DNA of 64,000 nucleotides, from positions 1 through 64,000 of the forward strand of contig NZ_VCNA01000008.1 of the NCBI RefSeq assembly GCF_006170445.1, written 5' to 3'. The stretch is from Brevibacillus dissolubilis. Lineage in GTDB: Bacteria; Bacillota; Bacilli; Brevibacillales; Brevibacillaceae. The notes beneath the pieces were generated by a model. The model did no database searches. It had not been told where the DNA came from and saw only the letters and a program-made list of their open reading frames with translations. The first letter of the stretch is position 1, and each line of letters begins with the position of its first letter. Position numbers and translations under genes: made by a program. Below are positions 18,396-27,064 of the stretch, in pieces.

Positions 18396-18479
18396 ACACA
18401 ACTTTCTTGAATCCGTTCAGCGGTTGACCTGAGATTCATCTTCGTTCAATATGTTGAAAAATTTGTTCATCTCTAAAAT

Positions 18480-18500
18480 AAATAGATTATCAATCTATTT
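18480..18500. promoter_or_regulatory. Perfect 9-3-9 palindrome upstream of the Fsr-like exporter
   Basis: AAATAGATT-ATC-AATCTATTT, a perfect inverted repeat centred about 70 bases upstream of the GTG start. No T-run follows, so it is more likely an operator than a terminator. No regulator gene is adjacent to suggest the binding protein. Confidence 0.5.
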
Positions 18501-18558
18501 AAGTGGTAAAGTAGGTACATTACATGTAATTGAATAAAAAAACGGAGATGAAATCAAA

Positions 18559-19806
18559 GTGTCTACCAGTACCATCGCAAGTACCAGTCCTCGTACGAAT
18601 CCTACGATTTACCGTGTACTGTTCGCTGTCAGTCTTGTCCATCTGCTCAATGATACGCTGCAGGCCGTCATCCCGGCCTTGATGCCGACCCTGCAGAAGA
18701 GCCTGCTGCTCACCTATACACAGGTGGGAATGATCTCGTTTGTTATGAACATGGTTGCCTCCGTGTTTCAGCCAGTGATTGGCTACATGGCCGACCGTAA
18801 CCCGCGTCCGTGGCTGTTGCCGATAGCCGCTACCCTGTCTGGACTTGGGATGGTCGGGATCGCGCTGTCAGACCAGTATGAATGGGTGCTGCTGTCGGTG
18901 GCCCTGCTTGGTCTTGGGTCTGCTGTCTTTCACCCAGAAGCATCGCGGGTCGTCTACATGGCGGCAGGTGATCGCCGGGGCCTGAGTCAATCGATCTTCC
19001 AAGTCGGCGGGAATGCAGGCTCCGCGCTCGCTCCGCTGATGGCGATTTGGTTTTTCGTTCCATTCGGACAACCGGGGGCGATGTGGTTCACGATTCCGGC
19101 AGCTTTGGCTGTGACAGTGCTGATCTATATTGCCGTCTGGTATACAGGCAGACAGAAGAGCGCCAAGAAGACATCTGTCACCATTCCGCTTAATTATAAG
19201 AAAAAGCGCTATATCGCGCTTCTCCTGCTCGTCACCATCATCAGTGTCCGGTCATGGCTGTACTCCGGCATCCAAATTTTTTATCCGCTTCATCTGATCA
19301 ATGACCTCGGGGTGAAAACCGAAGAGGCACAGGTCTACACCTTCCTCTTCCTGCTGTCTGGTGCTGTCGGGACGTTTTTCGGCGGTGCGCTGTCAGATAG
19401 GTTCGGGCATCGCAATCTGCTGATCGGCTCTACCTTGGGAGCATTGCCGTTTATTCTCCTGATTCCGTATGTACACGGCTTCTGGGCCTATCCGCTACTC
19501 TTCATCGGCGGGCTGGTCATGTTCTCCAGCTTCTCGGCGGCTGTGGTCTACGGACAGGAGCTTATGCCTGGACGGATTGGGATGATCTCGGGTCTGATCG
19601 TCGGCTTCTCCTTTGGGATGGGCGGAGTCGGGGCATCTGTTCTGGGAAGTATCGCGGACGTACAAGGTCTCTTTTTCGTCATGGTGCTCTGCTCCCTGAT
19701 GCCGCTGATCGGTCTGTTAGGCTTCACTCTGCCAAAGGATTCCCAATTGCGGAAATGGGCAGATGAGCAGGAACAGGAGCTGCAGGCTGCCAGCACCAAA
19801 TTGTAA
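18559..19806 (+). CDS. fsr: MFS exporter, fosmidomycin-resistance (Fsr) type
   Basis: 415 residues, twelve predicted membrane helices in two halves. The first half has HLLNDTLQAVIPALMPTLQ, characteristic of the Fsr subfamily, then GYMADRNPRPWLLP. The central loop and second half include GGALSDRFGHRNLL. Fsr proteins export fosmidomycin and, in some species, other compounds. The start is a GTG with GGAGATG 8 bases upstream. It is a single gene with a palindromic operator candidate at 18480-18500 and a terminator at 19869. Confidence 0.85.
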   Translation: MSTSTIASTSPRTNPTIYRVLFAVSLVHLLNDTLQAVIPALMPTLQKSLLLTYTQVGMISFVMNMVASVFQPVIGYMADRNPRPWLLPIAATLSGLGMVGIALSDQYEWVLLSVALLGLGSAVFHPEASRVVYMAAGDRRGLSQSIFQVGGNAGSALAPLMAIWFFVPFGQPGAMWFTIPAALAVTVLIYIAVWYTGRQKSAKKTSVTIPLNYKKKRYIALLLLVTIISVRSWLYSGIQIFYPLHLINDLGVKTEEAQVYTFLFLLSGAVGTFFGGALSDRFGHRNLLIGSTLGALPFILLIPYVHGFWAYPLLFIGGLVMFSSFSAAVVYGQELMPGRIGMISGLIVGFSFGMGGVGASVLGSIADVQGLFFVMVLCSLMPLIGLLGFTLPKDSQLRKWADEQEQELQAASTKL

Positions 19807-19868
19807 TGGAGCCAAGCATCATACACCCATACAAACGCTTGCGGCTTTTTGCCTACAGCATACGAAAA

Positions 19869-19909
19869 GGAACACCTCTCTGGCCGATCCGATCTCAGAG
19901 AAGTGTTCC
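19869..19909. terminator. Bidirectional terminator
   Basis: GGAACAC-TCTCTG / CAGAGA-GTGTTCC hairpin between convergent genes, with pyrimidine-rich tails on both strands. Confidence 0.65.
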
Positions 19910-19961
19910 TTCTTTGTATTGTATTCCACACCATTGGCCCAAGCGTATACGTGCAGTGGTT

Positions 19962-20255
19962 TTAGATTATCCAGACAAGCAGGAGCAGTACAGCCGAAGA
20001 AACGGCCAGCCCCTTCGTAACGCTTCCCGGGAGCTTTTGCCTGCCTGCTCCACGGTACCAGCCACTGAACTGCCAGACATTGCGGTAGAAAAGGAAAATC
20101 AATATCAGATTCCCCGCAAGCGCCAGCCAAAAACGGACGCCTTCCAGCACTTCCCCCATCAACGCCTGCTCGATCCCAAATAGGATAGATAATCCAAGGA
20201 TCGCAATGATCACGATTCGAATCAGTTCTAACGCCGCTCCTGCTAAACTCCCCAT
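19962..20255 (-). CDS. Small multi-pass membrane protein (97 aa)
   Basis: Three hydrophobic segments: LIRIVIIAILGLSILFGIE, WLALAGNLILIFLFYRNVW and GLAVSSAVLLLLVWII. A basic loop YRGAGRQKLPGSVTKG lies before the last. GGAGGGAGGAGAC precedes the ATG at 20255. I recognise no family. It is convergent with fsr and shares the terminator at 19869-19909. Confidence 0.65.
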   Translation of the reverse strand: MGSLAGAALELIRIVIIAILGLSILFGIEQALMGEVLEGVRFWLALAGNLILIFLFYRNVWQFSGWYRGAGRQKLPGSVTKGLAVSSAVLLLLVWII

Positions 20256-20336
20256 GACCGTCTCCTCCCTCCTGCTTCCTATATGGTATACGTGTTACAT
20301 CCCCTAGCCGTTGCATCACCGCGATCAGAATAAAAA

Positions 20337-20360
20337 AGGTGCCCCACATACGGGACACCT
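20337..20360 (-). terminator. Intrinsic terminator of the SEC-C operon
   Basis: AGGTG-CCC/GGG-CACCT hairpin followed by a T-run on the minus strand, 50 bases beyond the SEC-C gene. Confidence 0.75.
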
Positions 20361-20410
20361 CTTTCTCTGCCATCCTATGACAGCTTCCTATTAACGCTTG
20401 TTTCGCTGAA

Positions 20411-22465
20411 TTAAACCGGTACGTTAACCTCAACACCCAGCAATTCAGCAACGGTCGGCGGATACAGCTCAGGCGTACCATAGAGACGCCATTGGCCGTC
20501 TTTCGCTTTACCGCTGACACCGGAGATGAGCCAGCCTGGCTGCAGATTGAGGTCTGCTTTTTCCTCCAGCTTGAGGGTGAACAGCTCGTCGCCATTGCCC
20601 ACCACCTGATAGCCGTCAGCTTGCTTTTCCAAGACGATGAGGGTCTCTCCGCTCACTTCTTCTGGGGCGATCGCTTCGTTTTTCAGGTTGGCACTTGCTT
20701 CTTTTACCAGGACACCGCGGATGCGGTATGCTTCTGGCAGCTCTTCCTTGATACCTGCGAGGAAGCCTTGCAGGTTGGCCATCATGGTGAGGCCGTGACG
20801 CTTGTCCAGCCACTTGAAGAAAGCGGTCAGGACGGACAACAGGTTGGTTGCCAGCGTCTTGGAAGGGGCATCGACACGTTGCAGGACATCATGGCTCAGG
20901 AAGTAAGCAAGCTCCTGCGGACGAATTGCTTCCCACGTGAAGCTTGGGCCGAATGCACTGCGTACGAAGGAGCGGAACAGGTTCATCGTCTCATCGTATT
21001 TTTTCACAGTGGACTCGGATTTGCCGGATGTCATCTCTTCGACGAAGGACGCGATGTCATCCAGGCGTTCTGGCAATACGGTGTACAGGGACTCCGGCAG
21101 ACCCTCGATAAGCGGACGCTTGAGCAAATTGCCGATATGTACCTGATCGTTGTCCAGAGCCAGTCGCGGCTTGATCAGGTCGGTACGCATGAAACGCGCC
21201 AGACCTTGTCCGAGTGCTGTCTCTGCGTCGATCTTGGCGATCAGTTGCGCGAGTTCTTCGCGCGCTTCCGCTTTGTCAGAGGCTGCTACCAGTACTGGAG
21301 CCAGTCCGGACAACTCTGGATGCGCGGTCAGAAGCCATTTTTCTGCAAAATAGGTCTGTACCGCCCACTGCAGCACGCGTGGCGGCAGGGCCGGCTGACT
21401 AGTGATGAACAGGGTGCCTTGGCTAAGCTTGGAGCGAGTTGATGTGAGATGCTCAATCTGCTGCTTGATTGGTCCGATCAGCTGGAGTTGATCCGCAATC
21501 TCAGACACCTGCTGCTCATAGCCCTCGACCATCACGAGCTTTTCCTGAAGCAGGATCTCACCGGCTACCTCGTGCAGTTCCAGCAAGGAATTGTCGAATT
21601 CGGTGAACAGATGCTGCTCGGTATGCTTGGCGAATACCCATACATCCATAAAGGCATCGCGTTTTTTCAGTTCAAAAGAAGGCAGCTTCTCCAGCAGTTC
21701 GCGTACCTGATCGGTCGATTCCATCGCAAAATTGTAACGGATCATACCCTCTTCCCGCTTTTGCTGCGGTTGCTGGTAGCGTACTCCGTCCTGGATCACA
21801 TGCTCATAGAGAGCCAGGGTACGGCGGCTGATATCTGCTGTTTCGTTGATCGGATGCTCTTGAGCAACACGGATCATCTGGTCTTTCATGAATGGCTGCA
21901 ATACCACGCTTCCAGAGAACAGCATGTTGCGGTTGCCAAGACCAAACAGACGACCCATGATGATTTGGCCGCTTTCCACCCGTGCTTTTGGAGAAGCCAG
22001 GATGTAGTGCGTCTCATTGGTCGCAAGGTCGGTTACTCGCAACACCTCGTCTTCGTGACTGATCAGTTCGTACAGGCCCATCCGGAGATTGAGGAACGCT
22101 TCTTTTACCTCACGCTCCATCTTCTTGCCGTTGATGCTGACGAACTGTTTGATGAGAGAAGTGCCGTTTTGCTCAACGTCGAGGACGAACCAGTTAATAA
22201 AATGATCGGCCCATTGCGGATGAGTGGCTTCCTGCAGTGGCAATCCAGTGTGTGTAGCGAACTGCTCCCGCGCTTTGATGATCACTTCTTGTGAAATTTG
22301 GCTGGTGACAAATTTGGTCAGGCGCTCAATCCATTGAGCGCTTTCCTTGCGCAGGTTTTGTTCGCGGACACTGCGGATTTGCGTGATGGGAGTCACGACA
22401 CCACAGCATTTTTTATACTTCTTGCCACTGCCGCAAGGACATTGTTGATTTCTGCCGACTGACAT
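20411..22465 (-). CDS. SEC-C protein with an integrase SAM-like domain
   Basis: 684 residues. The N-terminus is a SEC-C zinc motif: CPCGSGKKYKKCC. The middle 400 residues are helical and not assigned. A segment near 455-590 (SGKSESTVKKYDETMNLFRSFV ... FLAGI) resembles the N-terminal SAM-like, core-binding domain of tyrosine recombinases. No catalytic R..HxxR..Y half follows; the C-terminus is a short beta-rich domain. GAAAGGAG precedes the ATG. It is the last gene of a three-gene operon with 22497-22739 and 22736-23788. The pairing of SEC-C with a core-binding fold suggests nucleic-acid or ribosome/SecA contact, but I do not recognise a function. Confidence 0.75.
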   Translation of the reverse strand: MSVGRNQQCPCGSGKKYKKCCGVVTPITQIRSVREQNLRKESAQWIERLTKFVTSQISQEVIIKAREQFATHTGLPLQEATHPQWADHFINWFVLDVEQNGTSLIKQFVSINGKKMEREVKEAFLNLRMGLYELISHEDEVLRVTDLATNETHYILASPKARVESGQIIMGRLFGLGNRNMLFSGSVVLQPFMKDQMIRVAQEHPINETADISRRTLALYEHVIQDGVRYQQPQQKREEGMIRYNFAMESTDQVRELLEKLPSFELKKRDAFMDVWVFAKHTEQHLFTEFDNSLLELHEVAGEILLQEKLVMVEGYEQQVSEIADQLQLIGPIKQQIEHLTSTRSKLSQGTLFITSQPALPPRVLQWAVQTYFAEKWLLTAHPELSGLAPVLVAASDKAEAREELAQLIAKIDAETALGQGLARFMRTDLIKPRLALDNDQVHIGNLLKRPLIEGLPESLYTVLPERLDDIASFVEEMTSGKSESTVKKYDETMNLFRSFVRSAFGPSFTWEAIRPQELAYFLSHDVLQRVDAPSKTLATNLLSVLTAFFKWLDKRHGLTMMANLQGFLAGIKEELPEAYRIRGVLVKEASANLKNEAIAPEEVSGETLIVLEKQADGYQVVGNGDELFTLKLEEKADLNLQPGWLISGVSGKAKDGQWRLYGTPELYPPTVAELLGVEVNVPV

Positions 22466-22496
22466 AATAGGGTGGTTCTCCTTTCAACTGCCAAAG

Positions 22497-22739
22497 CTAA
22501 TCAATTCCGATTTCGGCGGCTTCTTCCCAATGCTCGACGAAATGTTCGAGTTTCTTGACAAGGCGCTCTATGCGATGCTTCTCCTCAATGCTTTTGGAGA
22601 TGGCCGCCAGTTGGTTGGTGGCGAACAATTCCACCACCGTTGCTTCCATCTGCGTAAGACGCTCGTGGTACTGCGAGATGATCCCGCGAAGAGTGTCAAA
22701 CCGCTTTTCGATGCAAATGGGGGTGGCTGTATGAATCAT
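22497..22739 (-). CDS. 80-residue coiled-coil protein
   Basis: A helical protein with QMEATVVELFATNQLAAISKS, EEKHRIERLVKKLEHFVEHWEEA. This pattern aligns with the C-terminal 75 residues of the upstream gene (QEMQAEVVGHFQQSN..AIEILMKEKHKNEQ), so the two are probably paralogous. Its ATG overlaps the upstream TGA as ATGA, which implies coupled translation. It lies 31 bases before the SEC-C gene. Function not recognised. Confidence 0.65.
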   Translation of the reverse strand: MIHTATPICIEKRFDTLRGIISQYHERLTQMEATVVELFATNQLAAISKSIEEKHRIERLVKKLEHFVEHWEEAAEIGID

Positions 22740-22963
22740 TGCTGTTCGAGAGCAGAGATAACTTGCAGAAGTCCATTTGCAGCCTGTTCATTCTTATGTT
22801 TCTCTTTCATAAGAATTTCAATCGCTTCCATGTTGCTTTGTTGGAAGTGGCCTACTACTTCGGCTTGCATCTCTTGGTTACGGGTTTCAAGAAGGCTTAC
22901 TGCCTGACGGATCAATTGTTCTACTTGCTCGTTTACTGGTTGGGTTGCGGTCATAGTTGTCAT
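22736..22963 (-). CDS. Nested 75-residue tail protein from an internal start
   Basis: In the frame of the 350-residue gene, ATG 22963 is preceded by AAAGGAGG with an 8-base spacer, stronger than the sites of most genes here. Translation from it would give a free 75-residue helical protein, MTTMTATQPVNEQVEQLIRQ and onward. It is nearly the same size as, and similar to, the product of the next gene. The site falls exactly where the low-complexity linker ends. This is inferred from sequence; the separate product has not been shown. Confidence 0.55.
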   Translation of the reverse strand: MTTMTATQPVNEQVEQLIRQAVSLLETRNQEMQAEVVGHFQQSNMEAIEILMKEKHKNEQAANGLLQVISALEQQ

Positions 22964-23788
22964 GGTGACATCCTCCTTTGGATACGGTGCAGGGTTAGTA
23001 GTTGGTGGGGTTGTTGCGGTTTCCGCTGCTTCGGTGGTTACCGTTACGGCTTCCGCTGTAGCGGTTGCATCGGTGACGGCGGCGGCTGTCTGAGCCTCTG
23101 CCTCCATCACTTCCGTCTGAGCGAGTTGCTCCACAGCCGGTTCCTGCGCGGTGACTGGCACAGAATCGGCTTGGGCGGCTCCATCCTCAGCAATACAAAT
23201 GTAGAGATTCTCGCCCTCCATACGGAAACGGTCGTCCAGCTCTGGGACAAACACATATTCCTTGGAGGACAGCTTGAGTTCGTGCTCCATCAGCGGCAAC
23301 ACGGAACGAAGTGCGATCCGGTCCATCTGGTTACGCGCTGCATAAGCAAACACATGGTCATTGGCGACCTGCCATTCTGCCAGATACCAGCGTTGGTCTT
23401 GCTCAAATTGCACAAAGCGCGGGTCTTGCTCCAACACGAGCGTGCGTGTCAGTTGGTTCCAAGACAAAGGACTATTCTTTCTCAGCTTTTGCAATATTTG
23501 CTCAATGGTTCTAGGCGTGTGGATCTCGCGCAGGTAGCGATATGCCAGTTCAAAAACAGGATGGGATACCGGCAACAGCTCGATGATCGCTTCCGTTCTC
23601 CCGACGCGTACAGGTGATACTGGCATTTGAAGGATTTCGGTGAGGGTCTGTTCTACGTCCTGACCGTTGCTCACATAAGGCAAGCAGTCTGTCAGACGAT
23701 CGATGATATCGGTTCTTGGAAGTGAACGTTCCCCAGGCCGAAACACCTTCTTGATGCAACTCAGTGTCGTATAGGCAGGCCTTCTCAT
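22736..23788 (-). CDS. Winged-helix-like protein with Ala/Thr linker and coiled-coil tail
   Basis: 350 residues in three parts. Residues about 90-145 (PRTIEQILQKLRKNSPLSWNQLTRTLV...RWYLAEW) resemble a HARE/RNA-polymerase-delta-type winged helix ending in a W-L-W pattern. Residues about 205-275 are a low-complexity Ala/Thr/Val/Glu linker. Residues 276-350 are a helical tail homologous to the next gene. A strong internal ribosome site and ATG lie at the linker-tail boundary (see 22736-22963). First gene of the SEC-C operon. Confidence 0.65.
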   Translation of the reverse strand: MRRPAYTTLSCIKKVFRPGERSLPRTDIIDRLTDCLPYVSNGQDVEQTLTEILQMPVSPVRVGRTEAIIELLPVSHPVFELAYRYLREIHTPRTIEQILQKLRKNSPLSWNQLTRTLVLEQDPRFVQFEQDQRWYLAEWQVANDHVFAYAARNQMDRIALRSVLPLMEHELKLSSKEYVFVPELDDRFRMEGENLYICIAEDGAAQADSVPVTAQEPAVEQLAQTEVMEAEAQTAAAVTDATATAEAVTVTTEAAETATTPPTTNPAPYPKEDVTMTTMTATQPVNEQVEQLIRQAVSLLETRNQEMQAEVVGHFQQSNMEAIEILMKEKHKNEQAANGLLQVISALEQQ

Positions 23789-23933
23789 GAAAACATTCTC
23801 CTTCTCCGCCGACCTAAGTTTTCCATCTAGTCGGGGTAAGGATAAATATTCTACACGAAGCTGAAAACTCCTACAGAAAAATGCGCTTTTTTTGCTATAA
23901 TCACGCTAAGAAACGGGAATGTAACGGGTTTTG

Positions 23934-24373
23934 ATGAATCTCGACTGGTTTCGTGCCTTTTTGGAGACAGCTTCGACAAAAAGCCCGATGAAAGCAAGCG
24001 AAAAATTACATATCACCCACCCTGCCTTAACCAAGCAGATTCAAAAGCTGGAGCGGGAGCTGGTCGTCACCCTGCTGAAGCGCTCGTCTGCTTCCCAGCT
24101 CAATGCGACGTGCGTCAGCAAGTGGTGACAGCATACGCGATGCATCGGCGTGAACCAAAAATTTCCTCGGAAATTGCGTTCGGCGAGTTTTTGCTCGGGT
24201 ACGTGGCGGCTGGTGCGGGTGTGTCGATTGTGCCGGAGCTGATCGCACGGCCTATTGGGTATCTCGCTTTGGGTTCTTTGCCGATTACGGATTTTCCTGT
24301 GATGCGGGTGATTGGACTGGTAGGCGATCCGGCTAAACCGCAAAGCAGAGTATCAGCGCATTTACAGAGATGA
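23934..24373 (+). pseudogene. LysR-family regulator remnant
   Basis: The first frame (to 24128) encodes a LysR helix-turn-helix, MNLDWFRAFLETASTKS then ASEKLHITHPALTKQIQKLE. It breaks off after about 57 residues into unrelated residues and a stop. A second frame (24110-24373) restores the C-terminal effector-binding end, AFGEFLLGYVAAGAGVSIVPELIA. About 150 residues between them are missing compared with a normal 300-residue LysR protein. A TATAAT at 23895-23900 may be the old promoter. The divergent partner at 24492-24638 is also broken. Confidence 0.75.
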
Positions 24374-24434
24374 TTTCTGACAGCTATAACAGAAAGAAAG
24401 AAATAATACTTTAAAAAATAAACCTACCTATAAG

Positions 24435-24475
24435 AAAAGACTTCCCCTCGGTTCGTGCCATAAGGGAAGTCTTTT
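24435..24475 (-). terminator. Intrinsic terminator
   Basis: AAAAGACTTCCC/GGGAAGTCTTTT hairpin with T-runs on both strands, downstream of the isochorismatase remnant and of the LysR remnant. Confidence 0.75.
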
Positions 24476-24491
24476 CCTATGGTGAAGTGTG

Positions 24492-24638
24492 CTAAATGAC
24501 CACACCTGGAACGCCGTGTGCATATGCTTCGTCCATGGCCCGCAGGATGTTGGAAAAGCTGTTGGACGGGTAGCTGACAGGCAGCTTGCCGCTGAAGTAC
24601 TCATTTTGCACATTGATGATCAATAAACAACGTTTCAT
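24492..24638 (-). pseudogene. Isochorismatase-like hydrolase remnant (48 aa)
   Basis: From ATG 24638 the frame gives MKRCLLIINVQNEYFSGKLP and on to HGVPGVVI, then a stop. This is the first quarter of the isochorismatase-like cysteine hydrolase fold (normally about 180-200 residues). The family's catalytic Asp in L-[VI]-D-V-Q-N is Asn here, and the Lys and Cys of the triad are lost with the deleted part. It faces the LysR remnant, so the pair looks like a decayed regulator-target locus. Confidence 0.65.
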
Positions 24639-24786
24639 GTGTAACATTTACCTCAACTGGTCAAATTTGTATCACTAGTCATGTATGATCTGATTTGCTC
24701 ATGTCTAGAGTACCAGCCTCGGGAGAGTTTGGGTAATTCCAATCAGGACTTAGGAAATAACAAAACGTTATGGCTCAAGCTTTTTC

Positions 24787-25734
24787 TTAAAAACCACGCC
24801 AGATGCGGCGGCGCAGGGCTCCTGCATACCCCCACTCTTCCTCTTCTCCCATGCCGCTTAAGGTCTGTCCGAGTGCATTCATCTTGCTGTCGATCTGATC
24901 AAGGTAGTGGAAGATGACAGCCGTCGGGGTTTTACCGGATACAGCACTGCCCCAGCCCATCTCGATATCGCCGTGGTGGCTGAGAATACAGTGCTTCAGG
25001 TGCAGAATTTCACTGTTGTCTGTCGGGATCTGGTGTGTGCGGCACGCTTCTGTCACCAGCTCCACTCCCATCACGAGATGACCGATCAGCTGACCCGGCG
25101 TAGAATAATCAGGGGCGATGGCATCTGACAGCTCGTACAGCTTGCCGATATCGTGCAGGATGCAGGTAGCGTACAGCACATCCCGGTCCACATGCGGGTA
25201 GAGCGGCAGCAGACGCTTGGCCAGCTCCAACAGAGAGACGATATGCTCCAGCAGTCCGGAGTAGTAGTTATGATGCATCTTGACGCCAGCCGGGAAGCTT
25301 CTCAGACGCTCAACCAGCTCTTCATTCGCCAAAATCTCACGGATGACCTTGACCAGCACATCGCTCTTGATCTCCCCGATGAAGCCCTGCAGCTGGTTCC
25401 ACAGGTCTTCGAGTGGATACTTGGAAGCGGGAATGAGTGACTCCATCAGCACCTCGTCTGCTTCGGTCGCGAGGCGGACCCGCTGGATGACGAACTGCTT
25501 TTTACCCCGATAGCTCTGTACCTGTGCATCGATCTTAATGATGGATTTGACTTGGATGATCGTCTTGTGCTCCTCGGTCACGTCCCACAGCTTGGCGATG
25601 ACACTGCCGGAACGATCCCCGATCTCGATGTTCATATATTCGCTCTGGTTGCTGGTCACGCCCACCTCTCGGCTTTTGACCAGACAAAAAGCGATGACGC
25701 GTTCTCCCTCCGCATAATCGTTGATATATTTCAT
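24787..25734 (-). CDS. yhaM: 3'-5' exoribonuclease YhaM
   Basis: 315 residues. An N-terminal OB-fold (about 10-95, IEIGDRSGSVIAKLWD) is followed by an HD phosphohydrolase domain with H..HD..D ligands: LLEHIVSLLELA, CILHDIGKLYEL, HHGDIEMGWG and LDQIDSKMN. This order matches YhaM, an exonuclease that trims RNA and single-stranded DNA from the 3' end. Full length for the family. GAGGAACTAGAGAG precedes the ATG. The DUF1232 and DedA genes follow one another upstream on the same strand, 17 bases away. Confidence 0.9.
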   Translation of the reverse strand: MKYINDYAEGERVIAFCLVKSREVGVTSNQSEYMNIEIGDRSGSVIAKLWDVTEEHKTIIQVKSIIKIDAQVQSYRGKKQFVIQRVRLATEADEVLMESLIPASKYPLEDLWNQLQGFIGEIKSDVLVKVIREILANEELVERLRSFPAGVKMHHNYYSGLLEHIVSLLELAKRLLPLYPHVDRDVLYATCILHDIGKLYELSDAIAPDYSTPGQLIGHLVMGVELVTEACRTHQIPTDNSEILHLKHCILSHHGDIEMGWGSAVSGKTPTAVIFHYLDQIDSKMNALGQTLSGMGEEEEWGYAGALRRRIWRGF

Positions 25735-25750
25735 CTCTCTAGTTCCTCTC

Positions 25751-26281
25751 TTATTTGCCGAAAATCTTTTCTTCGATTCGTTTCAGGATATTATGTCCGA
25801 CCAGATCATCTGCTTTTTTGATGATATTGGTGATGACTTCCAGCAGATTATCTTGACCGTTCCAATGGTGCAGGACGATGTGCTCGTCGGTATCGACAAG
25901 GATTTTGCGCAGCGCATAGACGGCGACCACGATATCATCGAGCATACCGATTGGCCCTGTGATCGCTTCTGGGATCAAGTCAATCGGTGCAATATAGTAG
26001 GCAATGGCAAGTCCGGCAATCGTTTTGGCCTGCATGGAGACACGCTTGTCCAGAACCAGACGGGCCAGCAGTACGAACAGGTCTGGGGCAAGCAGCAGAA
26101 TCGACGTCAGGTTATCGTTGAGTCCTTTGTCACGGACAAACTTTTCAATTCTGCCACGTAATTTGTCATAAAAGCGCTGATGCTCCTCCGGCAGTTCAAC
26201 CACCATCATCGCCCGTTGCCTCGGTTCTGTGGTAAAAATCTCAATCTCTACTTGATCCCGGTCTTTGATCTCTTCACTCAT
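25751..26281 (-). CDS. YkvA-type DUF1232 membrane protein
   Basis: 176 residues with the DUF1232 signature AYYIAPIDLIPEAITGPIGMLDDIVVAVYALRKIL in the centre. An N-terminal acidic segment and a C-terminal helical tail flank it. Members are small membrane-associated proteins without a settled function. The ATG overlaps the stop of the DedA gene (26278-26281), so the two are coupled. Confidence 0.8.
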   Translation of the reverse strand: MSEEIKDRDQVEIEIFTTEPRQRAMMVVELPEEHQRFYDKLRGRIEKFVRDKGLNDNLTSILLLAPDLFVLLARLVLDKRVSMQAKTIAGLAIAYYIAPIDLIPEAITGPIGMLDDIVVAVYALRKILVDTDEHIVLHHWNGQDNLLEVITNIIKKADDLVGHNILKRIEEKIFGK

Positions 26282-26904
26282 TGGTCGGTCCCTCCTGATT
26301 TGGGTTTTGTTTTGTTTCGTCTAATCACATAAGAAACGATCATGATTCCTGCAAACACAAGGATGAAGAAAATAGCCAGGTTGCGTGAGATCGCATCAAA
26401 TAATTCTTCCCAACGCTCTCCCAATTGCCAGCCCAGCGTCACGAACAGTGTGCTCCAAAACGCCCCGCCAAGATACGCATACAAGGCGAAGTCACCGAAC
26501 GGAAGCTTCGTAATCCCGGCAAAATACGCCGTATACTGACGCACCACCGGAATGAAATAGCCGATGGGGAGCGCCCATTTGCCCACCCGGTTGAACCATT
26601 CTTCTGTGCGTTTATACGCATCATAGCCAAGCCCAAACCGTTTGCCGTATTTTTCAATAAAAGGATGTCCCAAGCTCCGGCCAATCCAATAGGCAGCTGT
26701 CATCGCGCTGATCGAACCGAGAAAACAAGTAAGGAGCGTCGGCCAATAGGACAGATGTCCAATGGAAACCAGATAACCGGAGAATACCAAAAGCGACTCT
26801 TCCGGAACAGGCAGACCAAGGATCCCGAAGAAGAACAGTCCATAAAGCGCCCCATATCCATATGTCGTGATATATTCCCCAAATTGACTGATGATCTCTT
26901 CCAT
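26278..26904 (-). CDS. DedA-family membrane protein
   Basis: 208 residues with the DedA pattern: re-entrant helix with GILGLPVPEESLLVFSGYL, ending in the conserved glycine-rich AGITKLPFGDFALYAYLGGAFWSTLFVTLGWQLG. VVRQYTAYFAGITK contains the conserved Arg. DedA proteins act in membrane homeostasis and flipping of lipids such as undecaprenyl phosphate or phosphatidylethanolamine. I use ATG 26904 with upstream AAGGAGAG, instead of 26940, which has no ribosome site. Confidence 0.85.
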   Translation of the reverse strand: MEEIISQFGEYITTYGYGALYGLFFFGILGLPVPEESLLVFSGYLVSIGHLSYWPTLLTCFLGSISAMTAAYWIGRSLGHPFIEKYGKRFGLGYDAYKRTEEWFNRVGKWALPIGYFIPVVRQYTAYFAGITKLPFGDFALYAYLGGAFWSTLFVTLGWQLGERWEELFDAISRNLAIFFILVFAGIMIVSYVIRRNKTKPKSGGTDQ

Positions 26905-26984
26905 CTTTCGTTCTTCTCTCTCCTTCCCATTGTTTCCCATTCATTATTATGCCAAATCATAACTACGATTCGCAAATTAATCCT

Positions 26985-27014
26985 TTGTGTTTAACCGACA
27001 GGATTCGCTATAAT
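26985..27014 (+). promoter_or_regulatory. Sigma-A-type promoter
   Basis: TTGTGT (26985-26990), 18-base spacer, TATAAT (27009-27014), about 50 bases before the DUF2062 gene. Confidence 0.5.
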
Positions 27015-27064
27015 AGAATTGTAAAAGATGAGGAAACTATAAAGCTGTTGGGAGATACGTATCC

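Noticed and set aside
24428-24613. 61-residue minus-strand ORF
   Set aside because: Out-of-frame shadow of the isochorismatase-like remnant, which has the recognisable sequence.
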